Positions 1 to 11,639 of a stretch of 64,000 nt of DNA are shown here, in pieces. Both the position numbers and the translations under genes were made by a program. How positions within the stretch are numbered: position 1 is the first letter of the stretch; each line of letters begins with the position of its first letter. Source of the stretch: Atrina japonica (taxonomy: Eukaryota; Mollusca; Bivalvia; Pterioida; Pinnidae); assembly GCA_030159075.1 (NCBI GenBank), contig BROG01000478.1:250001-314000 (forward strand), written 5' to 3'. Under the pieces are notes generated by a model. It ran no database searches and was not told the DNA's origin. It worked only from the letters and a program-made list of their open reading frames with translations.

Positions 1-178
1 GATCCAGTTCTCAATTCCCCACTGGAGCCTGAGTTGATTTTGCAAGAAAGTTGGCCAGTTTACAGTGTAACTTTGCTTGCGGAAATACAACTCTTCCTGA
101 TTACATTGTACCCAGTTCTTTCCTCTACCACTAAAAACCAGCCACTGAAAAAATGTTGATTGTGGCATAAAACAAGAT
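1..178 (+). mobile_element. Second SINE family, head cut by the window edge
   Basis: CCACTGGAGCCTGAGTTGAT, GGCCAGTTTACAGTG, CCCAGTTCTTTCCTCTACCA and GATTGTGGCATAAAAC match 16006-16205 and 63318-63549. Confidence 0.65.
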
Positions 179-212
179 TACATATGTATAATACAAATTC
201 AAAGTACGTAAT

Positions 213-857
213 ACCTAATAGTGAATCACATATAAGTTATGTTAACAGTTTTATTACCTAATAGTGAATCACATATAAGTTATGTAAACAGTTTTATTAC
301 CTAATAGTGAATCACATATAAGTTATGTTAACAGTTTTAATGCCTAATAGTGAATCACATATAAGTTATGTTAAGAGTTTTATTACCTAATAGTGAATCA
401 CATATAAGTTATGTAAACAGTTTTATTACCTAATAGTGAATCACATACAAGTTATGTAAACAGTTTTATTACCTAATAGTGAATCACATATAAGTTATGT
501 TAACAGTTTTAATGCCTAATAGTGAATCACATATAAGTTATGTTAACAGTTTTAATACCTAATAGTGAATCACGTATAAGTTATGTTAATAGTTTTAATA
601 CCTAATAGTGAATCACATATAAGTTATGTTAACAGTTTTAATACCTAATAGTGAATCACATATAAGTTATGTTAACAGTTTTAATGCCTAATAGTGAATC
701 ACATATAAGTTATGTTAACAGTTTTATTACCTAATAGTGAATCACATATAAGTTATGTTAACAGTTTTATTACCTAATAGTGAATCACATATAAGTTATG
801 TTAACAGTTTTATTACCTAATAGTGAACCACATATAAGTTATGTTAACAGTTTTATT
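213..857. repeat. 43-bp tandem array, about 15 units
   Basis: The unit is ACCTAATAGTGAATCACATA followed by TAAGTTATGTTAACAGTTTTATT. Units differ by one to three bases, and GTTAAC alternates with GTAAAC. There are no unique spacers. It lies between two SINE copies. Confidence 0.92.
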
Positions 858-984
858 TTGTTTTGGGTTTTTTTTGGGTTTTTTATTTTGGGTTATTACA
901 ATACATTGTGCATGTATATACATATATTGTAATGTATGTAGGTACATGTATATATTTTGATGTACATTGTATATATCTACACAA

Positions 985-1180
985 CTTCCATGGTTAGTGT
1001 TGCTAGATCATCACACTGCCATGAAGTCTCTCAACCTCTAGATCTTTGACTTGCCAGTGCAGGTTCCAGCCCCATGGGAGCCTGAGGTGATTTTGTGAGA
1101 AAGTTTGCCAGTTTACTTGCAGAAGGTTGGTACATTGTAACCGGTTGTCTCCTCTACCAATAAAAACTGCCAACATACAT
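985..1180 (+). mobile_element. Second SINE family, diverged copy
   Basis: CCATGAAGTCTCTCAACC, GTGCAGGTTCCAGCCCC, TTTGCCAGTTTACTTGCAGA and CTCCTCTACCAATAAAAACT match the family. The head is worn. Confidence 0.6.
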
Positions 1181-1510
1181 GTATAACAGAAAAATTGTTG
1201 AGTATATTGTAAACACCAGTGATGAAATTAATAAAAAAAAAAAAACAATGACCTGTCTTAATTCCTAAATTCTTTTGTATTTAATTTAAAAAAACAACAA
1301 CTGATGTTTACAAATTAATGCTTACTTGATTTAAGAAATCAGATTTGTGCTTTATAGAATCAGAATCTGAATGTACTGGAAAGCAGAACCACATATAAGA
1401 GTTTAGCTTGTGTATTTGTTATGCTTTAAAAGCATTGACCTGGCATATTTTGTCAAATTTTATGCATAAATGATACAGAAAAGCATCTTATCTGTAGCAC
1501 TGTTGTAGTA

Positions 1511-1671
1511 CAGTGGAACTTTACCTAAAGATCAACTCGCTTAGGAGACCATGTCACATAGAATACTTCAGTCCTAATAAATATTTAGTTAGAACAGATC
1601 CCCACTAAACAGACCAATTGGACCATTTTGAGTCAGTCAGTTAGGTGGTCTTAATAATGAGGTATCATTGT
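1511..1671. mobile_element. Degenerate TA-type short element
   Basis: It starts TA-CAGTGGAACTTTACCTAAA. The right end, GAGGTATCATTG, is a worn inverse. AGGTGGTCTTAATAA precedes it, as in related copies. Confidence 0.4.
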
Positions 1672-1792
1672 GCATATTTATGTATACATGTATATCATTG
1701 GGAATTATAATTACATACATGTATACCGGTATTGAAATTGGGAAATCTAAAAATACAAAAACCATTTGAAAATAAAAGAATCTTTTCAAATT

Positions 1793-2041
1793 CAGGGATT
1801 TTCCATCCTATCATATAGGGCTGAAATAAGGCCCCATTCCCAATGCAAAAACAATGCATTTTTTCCCAGTTTGCAGTAGGAATTTCCCAATTAAAGTCAA
1901 ATGTCAAAGAATTTGAAGAGATTCTTATATTCTCACATATTTTTGTGTATTTGTAGATTTCCCAATTTCAATAAAATTTTGTTAAAAATCCCTATTCAAA
2001 AAGCCTATATCCCATTACCAAAAGAGTGTGGAAAATCCCTG
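1793..2041. mobile_element. 249-bp element with CAGGGATTTTCC ends
   Basis: A perfect 12-bp inversion (CAGGGATTTTCC / GGAAAATCCCTG) is flanked by AAATT on both sides. The whole unit recurs at 25605-25842. It is probably a non-autonomous DNA transposon. Confidence 0.68.
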
Positions 2042-2153
2042 AAATTCATTAACATTTGACTTCAACTGGGATATTTGACTGCAAAAAATTGAAATTTTTT
2101 GTATTGGGAAGGGGCCTTAATTTTTGCCCCTATGATAGGGTGGAAAATCCCTG
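2042..2153. repeat. Inverted partial copy of the 249-bp element
   Basis: The inverse of this segment matches 1793-1905 (CTATCATAGGGGC, AAGGCCCC.TTCCCAAT, TTTGCAGT), so the two form a foldback. Confidence 0.6.
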
Positions 2154-2221
2154 TGTATATACGGTAATATAATGTACACTACACATTCTGTACGACTTAC
2201 AATGTATTTATTCATGGCTAG

Positions 2222-2487
2222 AGCTGGTCTGGCCCAGTCTGTTGCACGCTTGACTCTTGATTGTTAGGTCGTGAGTTCGAGTCCAACCGATGGCAAGTTG
2301 GTTTCTTGTCTTTTGGATGAGACAGTAAAGGTCCTGTGTCACAGTAGCGATCGGCACGTTAAAGAACCCTCACTGTTCAATGGCCATAAGTGCCGAGCAT
2401 AGGCCAAAAATTTGAAGACCTTCACGGGCGTTGGTGACATATGAGTGAAAGATTCTTGAGTGGGATGACAACAATAAACAAACAAAT
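2222..2487 (+). mobile_element. SINE with tRNA-like head
   Basis: An A-box-like GGCCCAGTCTGTTGC and a B-box GAGTTCGAGTCC form the head. A conserved centre follows (CACAGTAGCGATCGGCACGT, AAGTGCCGAGCATAGGCC), then the tail AACAATAAACAAACAAA. Five related copies lie in the window. Conserved-centre SINEs are known in molluscs; I cannot assign a family name. Confidence 0.8.
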
Positions 2488-3424
2488 TTATGACTTAGTT
2501 TTATCATTATATAAAAACTGTCTAACCTTTTTCTAATGAGACATTTATATTTAAACATAACATGTAGTGATGTACATTACACAGGTGTGAAAGTGACAAA
2601 TGATAATTGTAATTGTCATTTTGCACTGTCATTGTCAGTAGGAATTCATCATGTACTTAACTGTTTTAAGAAATTCAAAACAGAAATAATAACTGCAATA
2701 GTTCCAATTGATAATAGTAATGAAATTGTTATTGCAAGAAGTAGCGAAATTGTTATTGCAAGACTGGCATTAATTATATATGCATTTATGTTGTTATTGT
2801 CCAAAAATTATATTTAGATAAAGGACTCAAATTATAGAATTGGTTTGGTTGAATGTTACTCAGCAACATTTCAAAAACAAAACAAAAATATTTTGTTCAT
2901 TCTTGATTTTATCTTCTGGTAAATTGTACTCGTCTTCTGTTCATCCTAATACTCAAATATTTCATGTAAATGTTAGAATGGCTTCCATAGCATCCAAAAC
3001 ACACACTACTCACCTTGTGTGTGATACAGATGTATTTTTCATATCACATGAAGCTTTCTAGAACTACTAGTAGGGAGTGATAACTATAGTGTCAGTCATA
3101 TATAAAGGGACGTAGATAAGACACACAAATATCATTGAAGGGTACTACAAAATCAAGATTTTTATTCCTCTAGCAATGTCAGTTTGGTTAAGATAAACTA
3201 CATTCATACAGAGCTCAGGTGGAATTATTTAACACTTGTAAGAACTTTAGTTTCACTTTACTGTAACATGATTGACAAGTCTGTAAACTTGTAAAAATCA
3301 ACATCGACTGGCTCAGTGCTGATTGTCATAACAAAACAGTTCTGTTACAGTCACATTGGTTTACAGGGGCGACATACGGGGGAAATAGGCTTTTAATACT
3401 ATTAATAATAGTATTGATTTAGAT

Positions 3425-3537
3425 TTGGTTTGTTTGTTTGTTTGGTTTTACATCCTGCTGGAAATTTTTCACTTATACATGTATTGAGCTGTTAACCAGC
3501 TGTAACTGAGGTGCCACAAATTTTGACCTGTGCTAGG
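3425..3537 (-). mobile_element. 3' part of a SINE, antisense
   Basis: Read on the minus strand it has the tail AACCAAACAAACAAACAAAC, AAGTGAAAAATTTCCAGC and CCTAGCACAGGTCAAAATTT, as in 34226-34570. Its inner end runs directly into the 53-bp array. Confidence 0.6.
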
Positions 3538-3915
3538 TTCAGTGTGCCACCCTTTCCATGGCCTCAGTTTTATGCCTTATCTGTGCTATGTTCAATGTGC
3601 CAACCTTTCCATGTCCTCAGTTTTACGTCTCATCTGTTCTATGTTCGGTATGCCACCCTTTCCTAAGCCTCGGTATTATGCTTAATTTGTGCTATATTCA
3701 GTGTGCCATCCTTTCAATGGCCTCACTTTTATTTCCTATCTGTGCTTTGTTCAGTGTGCCACACTATATGTGGTTTGTGTATTTTGTCTTAGCTGTGCTA
3801 TGTTCAGTGTGCCACATGCACCCTTTCCATGGCCTCAGTTTTATGTCTTATCTGTTGGAAATTTGGTATGCCACCCTTTCCAACATTTCTCTGGCCTCGG
3901 TTATCTGTAATACCT
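3538..3915. repeat. 53-bp tandem array, seven units
   Basis: Unit starts at 3538, 3591, 3644, 3697, 3750, 3803 and 3862. Each begins TTCAGTGTGCCACCCTTTCC and continues ATGGCCTCAGTTTTAT. The last interval carries a 6-bp insertion. Open frames across it are by-products. Confidence 0.85.
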
Positions 3916-5333
3916 GTGACTTTCACTTTTATACCAAGCGTTTGATTAAGGAAATCACTAGCTTCTATGAATTTAGAATTCTTAAATTTAATTCCAAATT
4001 TGAAATCAAACCCACACCCCCTGCTTGCTTGAAGTACTCTTCCACTACATTACCATGATTAGATAACAGCTACATGTAAATTTACAAATATAGATTTGTT
4101 AGCAGTGATTGAAATCATCTTTTTTAACCAGTGACAAAATAGCCACAAGATACAAATATTGGTAGCAAACCATTTACCTTTAGTAGCAAGAAGAATCAAG
4201 GTTGAAATATAGGAATTTTCTGTTATGTGTCATTGTACAATATCCCTTGTGTATTGTTTTCATAGATTTGATTTATGGCCTACAAATTTCACCAGTGACA
4301 TCAAAAGCTATTAAACACATGTATGCAATGCAGACAGGCTGAGACATTTACATGTACTGATGTAGTCCAAGTTGCCAAAGCATGGTACCAGACTTTGTTT
4401 TGAATTTTCAAAACATGACAGCAAAGCAATGATTTAGGAAGTAAATTCACTATTTGATACCATTAGATTTGAATATCTTCTTTGTTCAGAAGGCGTTATT
4501 TCAAAAACACTTTATCTGTATATTGTAGTTGGTGACAAATCCATGGAAGTGAAAATACATATTTCTACTAATGCCATTTTTTAAAAAGAAATTAGTAGAA
4601 ATACAATGTATGTATTTTTTTTACCCCTATAGTCACATTTGAACTTGTCCATTTCAAAGAATGGTTAAGTCTATTGTTATGATTTACATGTAGGAATCAG
4701 AATGTATGATTTAGAAAATCCAAATTTTTCAGTTATTTTGCAGACAATAGTGACTTGTTCCCTCCAGAATTATGGTAGTAGACCATACTATTTATTGATT
4801 TGGGTGAGTCTAAATGTGACCACAGGGGTTGGTGAGTTAACAACATGAACTACATTTTGTGTTCTGTTGATGTACATCTCTTCATACATTTTGTTGATAT
4901 CATAACCAGAGATACAGTTTAATAACCTATAATCATACCTGTATAGATAACAAACAAGACAACAGGCCTAGGTGAGCTAGACTTCACCATTGATCAGATA
5001 TACCTGTATGTACCTGTATAGGTCTACCAAGATAAAGTGGCACATTCCAGTTCTGTCAGAAACAAAAACAACTCTGTTTATTTTTCCAAAAATATATGTG
5101 TGCAGGTGAAACATTTTGCCTGGCTCTGATTCTGTGCATCAGTATTTTGTGACTACAAGTAGCCTGTAACCCATGTTATTATCTTATGATAAGAAAATAA
5201 AATGTTTGGGTCACATACATTTTTTAAAATTTTTTGGACTTACTTGAGAGAATCGGGATGAGTGTACATTTACATGTGGTGGTCTTGGGATTGAATCATT
5301 TTAGATTTTAGGGAATTTAGTGTCTTTACTTTT
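3916..5333. other. No gene seen
   Basis: AT-rich single-copy-looking sequence with stops in all frames. A pair of short similar phrases (ATTTCTACTAATGCC and AAGAAATTAGTAGAAAT) could form a small hairpin at 4561-4600. Confidence 0.5.
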
Positions 5334-6130
5334 CTTCTGATCAAGTGACCTGTGGATTTACATCTCTTTATATCCAATGGCCTGTGGTCTTTACATCTCT
5401 TTATATCCAGTGGCCTGTTGTCTTTACATTTCCTCTGATCCAGTGGCCTGTCATCTTTACATTTCCTCTGATCCAGTGACCTGTCATCTTTACATTTCTT
5501 CTGATCCAGTGGCCTGTGGTCTTTACATTTCTTCTGATCCAGTGGCCTGTCATCTTTACATTTCTTCTGATCCAGTGGCCTGTGGTCTTTACATTTCCTC
5601 TGATCCAGTGGCCTGTGTCATCTTTACATTTCTTCTGATCCAGTGGCCTGTCATCTTTACATTTCTTCTGATCCAGTGGCCTGTCATCTTTACATTTCTT
5701 CTGATCCAGTGGCCTATCATCTTTACATTTCTTCTGATCCAGTGGCCTATCATCTTTACATTTCTTCTGATCCAGTGGCCTATCATCTTTACATTTCTTC
5801 TGATCCAGTGGCCTGTCATCTTTACATTTCTTCTGAGTCAGTGGCCTGTGGTCTTTACATTTCTTCTGATCCAGTGGCCTGTGGTCTTTACATTTCTTCT
5901 GATCCAGTGGCCTGTCATATTAACATTTCTTCTTATCCAATGGCCTGTCATCTTTACATTTTTTCTGATCCAGTGGCCTGTCATCTTTACATTTCTTCTG
6001 ATCCAGTGGCCTGTGGTCTTTACATTTCTTCTGATCCAGTGGCCTATCATCTTTACATTTCTTCTTATCCAATGGCCTGTCATCTTTACATTTCTTCTGA
6101 TCCAGTGGCCTGTCATCTTTACATTTCTCC
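5334..6130. repeat. 33-bp tandem array, about 24 units
   Basis: The unit is TCTTTACATTTCTTCTGATC plus CAGTGGCCTGTCA. Because 33 is a multiple of three, several frames on both strands remain open, giving 11-residue peptide repeats. There is no splice, start or codon evidence for a protein. Confidence 0.9.
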
Positions 6131-6264
6131 TATACATTGTATTACACTTGAATAGAGGCAACATGTATGCATTAAAACTACCGGTAAATACTATGTATTG
6201 TAGACCGGTATCGTTATTCAGAGGAATTATTGAGGGTTGGAAACACCTTTTAAATTTCAGGTAA

Positions 6265-7640
6265 ATGTGTAATGTGGAACAATATGACTATGAGAAAGTC
6301 ATCAAATCATGTTGTGTTCTAAATTGATATAAACACCACATTAATACCTTTTTCTAAGTGAATACTGATGGGGTCGGTCACTTAGACTGTAAGCCATTTT
6401 CTTTTTTTTACTTGCTGATTTTTATTGTTAGAAAGTGTATAATTTAAGTGTTAAATCTGTGCTTTCACCTGTTTTAATTACATGATCTACAGAAGAATAG
6501 ATATTTTACAGATCATGTTTTTCTCCAGTGGAAGTCGTTTAAAAATAGATTTATACTCCGTTTTATCAGACATTTCTTTTCTCTGTTGTTTGTCTAGCAC
6601 CAGCGATTGACAGTACGAATATTTTTTTTTTCACGTGAAAAACTATACAATAAGAAGGAGAAAACGTGATCACACATTATTTTGTAAAGAGCTATTATTG
6701 TAATGTAAAGCCACCAAGTATTCATCTGAATTCTCCACTTTTTTCAAAAGAGAAGCAGGGTGTTATTGAATTAAATAGTTAGCATTGAATCGACTCCTCA
6801 GGTAGTTTAAAACATGTATAAGAATTGTATTGTCAGCCATGTTGATCATAGCAGATCAGTCTATTATAACTGGTGATATAATTTAACGTACACATGTTTA
6901 CATACGATGCTGAGGGCCGTGTATACTTCATCCCTGATTCTGCGATTACATTGCGGGGCAGAGAGAGAAGGTTGGATATTTTTCTATATGTTAGTGATTG
7001 AGGATTGATTTTGTTTACAATGTTTGTTAGCTACATCTCCCTCGGTGGTTGTGATCTGGTTTTGTGGACAGATATTTATTTGATACCCTGGCTTACTCTG
7101 CTTGTTCAGAGATAGGTGACCCTCAGATTTATACAGGTAAACAAGGTGAAAATATGATGCATTTATAAGAATGTAAATAGTAGAGGTCCTTGTTCAGTGG
7201 GGCACCCAGGATTCATAAGTCACTAGAATACAGTATTGCTACTACATAGCTCTCTAACTATATCATAGTGCAAATATACCTGTATATGTGTAAACTAAAG
7301 TATATAGCATTTAATGTACATGTTTTACGCATAGTACTTGGGGAAAAATTAAACATACTGATTTTATAAAGTAAGTACATTATAGCTGATTAATTAATTT
7401 GAACATGATGGGTTTATGATCTCTCTGTCCTTCTTGTAATTATTTTACCCTTATGATGAATATAGTTAGAGGATTAAGCTCTTATTATAAAGGATACTGT
7501 TAACTCTTTAGCTTTATTGAGGTATCACAAGATACAGACAACATGATAAACTGGGTCAAATGATTGACAGGTGAAAATGTGAGTAGGTCAACAAAATTGT
7601 CATACAGTCATTCTTTTTCTTTCTTTCTCTATGAGTCTAT
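6265..7640. other. No gene seen; one possible untranslated exon end
   Basis: Mostly AT-rich. A slightly GC-richer part at 6900-7137 ends TATACAG|GTAAACAAGG, a good donor after a stretch without long frames. It could be an untranslated first exon of something downstream, but no acceptor can be paired with it. Confidence 0.25.
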
Positions 7641-7722
7641 CTCATATCTATTAGTTGTACAGTATCATTGAAAAATAAATCATGTATATGTATGCAAATG
7701 TACAGACACACACTGCAATATT

Positions 7723-7861
7723 CAGTAAAACCTGCTTTAGCAACCACCTGTGAATAAAGACCCCAATGGTACCATTTGTGTACATCTGTATAAAGACCAA
7801 CCCCCTATTAAGATTAGTTTTGTCGTGTCCCTAAGGTGGTCTTTATATACATGTTTCACTG
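7723..7861. mobile_element. TA-type short element (CAGTAAAACCTGC..TTTCACTG)
   Basis: Inverted ends, a TA after the right end, and internal phrases AACCACCTGTG and AGGTGGTCTTTATA mark it as a relative of 31815-31992. It stands next to the start of the 33-bp array. Confidence 0.6.
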
Positions 7862-7889
7862 TATAAACTTAACTTCAGTATTTGTATAT

Positions 7890-8653
7890 CACCTTTGCTT
7901 ATGGTCATAGACAGTATATAGATATCACTTCTGCAAGTTGTCCTAAACATAAAGATATCACTTCTGAGTGTTGTCATAAACATATAGATATCACTTCTGC
8001 ATGTTGTCCTAAACATATAGATATCACTTCTGCCTGTGGTCCTAAACATATAGATATCACTTCTGCCTGTGGTCCTAAACATATAGATATCACTTCTGCA
8101 TGTTGTCCTAAACATATAGATATCACTTCTGCATGTTGTCATAAACATATAGATATCACTTCTGCGTGTTGTCCTAAACATATAGATATCACTTCTGCGT
8201 GTTGTCCTAAACATATAGATATCACTTCTGCCTGTGGTCCTAAACATTTAGATATCACTTCTGCCTGTGGTCCTAAACATTTAGATATCACTTCTGCCTG
8301 TGGTCTTAGTCATGATATACAATACTTGTATAGAGATATCACTTCTGCCTGTGGTCCTAGACATTATATAGATATCACTTCTGCCTGTGGTCCTAGACAT
8401 TATATAGATATCACCTCTGCCTGTGGTCTTAGTCATGATATACAATACTTGTATACATGTACATGTATAGAGATATCACTTCTGCCTGTGGTCCTCGACA
8501 TTATATAGATATCACTTCTGCCTGTGATCCTAGACATTATATAGATATCACTTCTGCCTTTGGTCCTAGACATTATATAGATATCACTTCTGCCTTTGGT
8601 CCTAGACATTATATAGATATCACTTCTGCCTGTGAGTTTAGTCATGATTACAA
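7890..8653. repeat. 33/36-bp minisatellite, left part
   Basis: About 22 units of GATATCACTTCTGCCTGTGG plus a variable end lie here, first 33 bp and later 36 bp long. Two units are interrupted by GTCATGATATACAATACTTG. Both strands stay open over long stretches only because the unit length is a multiple of three. A last unit lies beyond the inserted element at 10154-10212. Confidence 0.85.
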
Positions 8654-9340
8654 TACAGTAAAACCTGTATATAGGGGCCACCAAAGGGACTACAGAATAT
8701 TGACCTCTATGTGCAGGTGACCCCTATACACAGGTTCAGTTTAGTTGAAGTATGCAGTCAAGGGACTTTTCAAAACTGGCCTTTATTAGTGTTGAATCTA
8801 GGATCTGAAAAGGGCACACAAAGTCAGTGTGAAAGGGCACACAAAATCAGTTTGAAAGGGCACTTTAAACGCGTAAATTGGTTATGAAGGCACCTGCACT
8901 AGAATGTGTGCATATACTCCTAGCTCCGCTAACAAATTTTAAATACTTTTCTTGAAAAATGTTTATAAAAAAAAAAAAAAGATAGTTTTACTAAAAATAG
9001 AATTATTTAATAATTTTTTCAATGAAAAAAAGGGGCACAAGGGCTAATCCTGGCCTGATATTTTATTTTTTTTGGTTTTGCCAATCCAGGAATACATGTA
9101 TGTATATTATATAGGAATCTAAAAAAAATAGTTGTGAAATTAGTCTATTGATTAATTAAAACAAGCTAGTAAATGTCTCATGTTAAATATTTGATACATA
9201 ATTTATACTTTGATATGTAACAAAAATTATTTCCAAAATTGGTTATCGATTGTCATGCATAAATTATCTAAATAAATTCATCAAATTTGTTAGATTTAGT
9301 CCTATTTGAATTTTTCCTCATTGTATCACATAGGAAAGGA

Positions 9341-9484
9341 AAAGTCCCGAGAATTCCGGGAGTCGTGTGACACGAAGTCGATAAAGTCCGAGAACAAATT
9401 TGCTTTGGATTTGGCAGAAGACTTGGTGGTTTATTCCCATTTACAGTATTTTCACAGCGATTACGGCTTTAAAAAATCCTTGGT
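9341..9484 (+). pseudogene. Exon-like stretch inside the nested element
   Basis: An acceptor-like TATCACATAG precedes about 48 open codons that are GC-richer than their surroundings, ending near the donor-like CCTTG|GTGAAT. The peptide is charged, then aromatic (a YSHLQYFHSDYG segment). It could be a captured gene fragment or a remnant of the element's own gene. I do not recognise it. Confidence 0.3.
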
Positions 9485-9746
9485 GAATTCCTACATATGT
9501 ACATGTATATTAGTACTTCGTACGACAAGCAACTACGAGGAATTTGCGCGAATCGGTTTAAAATCAACGTGTCCGTGGACACAAGCTATTTTCCCACTCG
9601 CTAACTAGAGCCTGCTTCAAACGATGAATTCAACCACATAGCAGCACATAACCTTATTTAATTGAATATTTTGAAACAAAACATAGTTTTTTTTAGCTTG
9701 TACATATATTTTTACAAACATTTTATGTATACATTCAATTTTCTAG

Positions 9747-9880
9747 CCATTTGAAAATAGCGGGGATTCGGCGAGTTTGCCGATATTCCAAATCACCTAC
9801 GAGTCGTTTGACTGCCCTATCTCGGATGATTACCTGAGGCTATTTAAACTGATCAACCGTGAAATATACATAGTCTTGAC
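9747..9880 (+). pseudogene. Second exon-like stretch inside the nested element
   Basis: A TTTTCTAG acceptor precedes about 45 open codons that include ITYESFDCPISDDYLRLF. Base composition again differs from the flanks. It may belong with 9341-9484 as a two-exon fragment. The function is unknown. Confidence 0.3.
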
Positions 9881-10153
9881 ACGGCGGGTAATTGGGGCAA
9901 TTAACAGATTAAAGAGTATACAACATGGATGGGGTTTCACAAGCAATTTCGTCAATGCTTTTTTTGGGGGGGGGGGGGGGGGGGCGTTATTGGCGATTGG
10001 CATCATGAAAAAGGGCATGGCGCTGGAAAAAAGGGCATGGCGCTGGGGAAAAAAGGGCATGGCGCGGCGCCATGCTATATTGCTCTAGATTCAACACTAC
10101 TTTATAGACAGGTGATCCTTATATAGAGGTGGCCGCTATAGCAGGTTTTACTG

Positions 10154-10212
10154 TACTTGTATACATGTACATGTATAGAGATATCACTTCCGCCTGTGGT
10201 CTTGGGTGTTCC
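10154..10212. repeat. 33/36-bp minisatellite, right remnant
   Basis: TACTTGTATACATGTACATG and GAGATATCACTTCCGCCTG continue the array of 7890-8653 after the inserted element. Confidence 0.8.
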
Positions 10213-10886
10213 ATGGGTAACCTCACCCTTTTTCTTTCCCTGTAGCCATGTGGGTTCCCAGTTCTCACCTTTTTGAACTGAAGGCTAGGGTCCATAATGG
10301 GTGCCCTACATGTATCCATCTTCAGTAATGTATCAGTTTTCTCTAGTTTTTAACATGGAAGCAGGTTTGAGGATGGCATATTTATGCACTAAAACACACA
10401 TACTGTACATACATAATCATAAATGTGATTGCGATTGCAGGTCTATCAAGACATGTACATGTATATGCTATTTTAAGCAAATTGTACATTTTGATGTCAC
10501 TTTCATATCCTTGTTAATTATCTCTGCAGATAAACTTCATTATTTAATGTGAGATATGATATATTGACAGGAGCCATGTTCAACTTAGAATTATTATCAG
10601 ATTAAGATTGTGTCAATTTCATTAGGCCACTGTTAGAGGAGAAATAGCTGCAATATATCTCATGTAAATATTGAACCTGTCAATCACTGCAACTTCTACT
10701 TGTACTCTGTAAACTATATAGCCAAGCTTCTCTGTTTCACTTGCCCTGAATTATAACTGGCAAGAATATTTGATGACAAAAAGTCATTCTATTAATCAGA
10801 GAGGTTACACATTGTGTGGCAGATTTCTGGTCAGTACTTAGTTACATTACTGTACTTGAGATGAAATTCACCTTTTTATCCATCTT
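10213..10886. other. No gene seen
   Basis: AT-rich, with no repeat structure beyond an ACATGTACATGTATATG string at 10454-10470. Confidence 0.45.
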
Positions 10887-11180
10887 TAGGTCACCTGAGC
10901 CAAAGGCTCAAGGTAACCTATAGTGATTATCTTTCGTCTGTCGTCTTCCATAGTTACATGTAACTTTTACACATTTTCAACTTCTTCTCAAGAACCAGTG
11001 GGCCAATTTTAACTTTGACAGGAAGTATTTCAATGCAAAGCCGCATAAAGTTTGCAAATGAAAAGGGGTTAGGACCCATAAGGACTGAAAAAGGACCAAA
11101 ACTTGGTACATACACATTGCAAAATCTTCTTTTCATGAACCAGTAATCAGATGACTTTCGAATTTTGTATGCATGATTGT
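10887..11180 (+). repeat. Dispersed bivalve-type repeat, 5' part
   Basis: AGGTCACCTGAGCCAAAGGC, then TTCTCAAGAACCAGTGGGCC and GACAGGAAGTATTTC. The sequence fades after about 300 bp. Confidence 0.6.
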
Positions 11181-11639
11181 TCAGGTGACATCTACATAGT
11201 CTGTGAAAGAAAATGAAATCTGTTGATAAACAAGCAACTAAGGGATGCTTCAGTAATGATTACAACAGTACAGTTATTATACAAATGGCTTTTTATATTC
11301 AAAGATAAAAAGAAGTTGTTAGCAATCATCTAAGGATCATGATGACAGTTTCAATGTCAAAGGTCAAGGCCACAGGCACTTAAGTTTTAATAGACTGGTC
11401 TGAACAGTAGAAAAGAGAATACCATCTGAAATATTGCGGTGTAAGGATTAAAACAATTCTTTGAATCTTTTTTTTTTCATCTACCTTTTCACCACTGAGT
11501 ATCAGACTGGTATGCTCTTTCTATTTTTTATAACCATTCTATTGTGGCCTGTAATGTTTAAAGGGTTGATAGAAACATTTTATGATAGGAAAAGTAATAA
11601 GTAAAATTTTATCAAAGTGGTTTAAGGACATCACACTCT

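Larger units (their letters stand above)
8787..10099. mobile_element. 1.3-kb hAT-like element nested in the element at 8656
   Basis: The ends read TAGTGTTGAATCTAG and CTAGATTCAACACTA, a perfect 15-bp inversion. CTTTAT flanks both sides, and the uninterrupted copy at 16834-16845 has it once. Subterminal AAAGGGCAC repeats lie on the left and AAAGGGCATGGCG repeats on the right. A hAT duplicates 8 bp; here 6 are exact and the next base on either side could have mutated. The middle contains two exon-like stretches described separately. Confidence 0.78.
8656..10153. mobile_element. TA-flanked short inverted-repeat element, itself interrupted
   Basis: The ends read CAGTAAAACCTG and CAGGTTTTACTG, a perfect 12-bp inversion, with TA at 8654-8655 and 10154-10155. 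An uninterrupted 179-bp copy lies at 16704-16882 and aligns with 8656-8786 plus 10106-10153. The insertion point is readable because the surrounding 33-bp array holds the same junction without the element at 8434-8468 (TACAATACTTGTATACATG). Confidence 0.85.

Noticed and set aside
213..857. Regularly repeated 43-bp units reminiscent of a CRISPR array
   Set aside because: The units follow each other without unique spacers and the setting is animal DNA with introns and SINEs; it is a minisatellite.
2222..2300. tRNA gene
   Set aside because: The head of a SINE; the same body and tail occur in several other copies.
5377..6264. 295-codon open frame
   Set aside because: It is produced by a 33-bp tandem repeat that keeps several frames open on both strands; nothing indicates a real protein.
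7843..8684. Open frames of 83-208 codons on both strands
   Set aside because: Same cause: 33/36-bp units. Frames overlap on both strands with equal quality.
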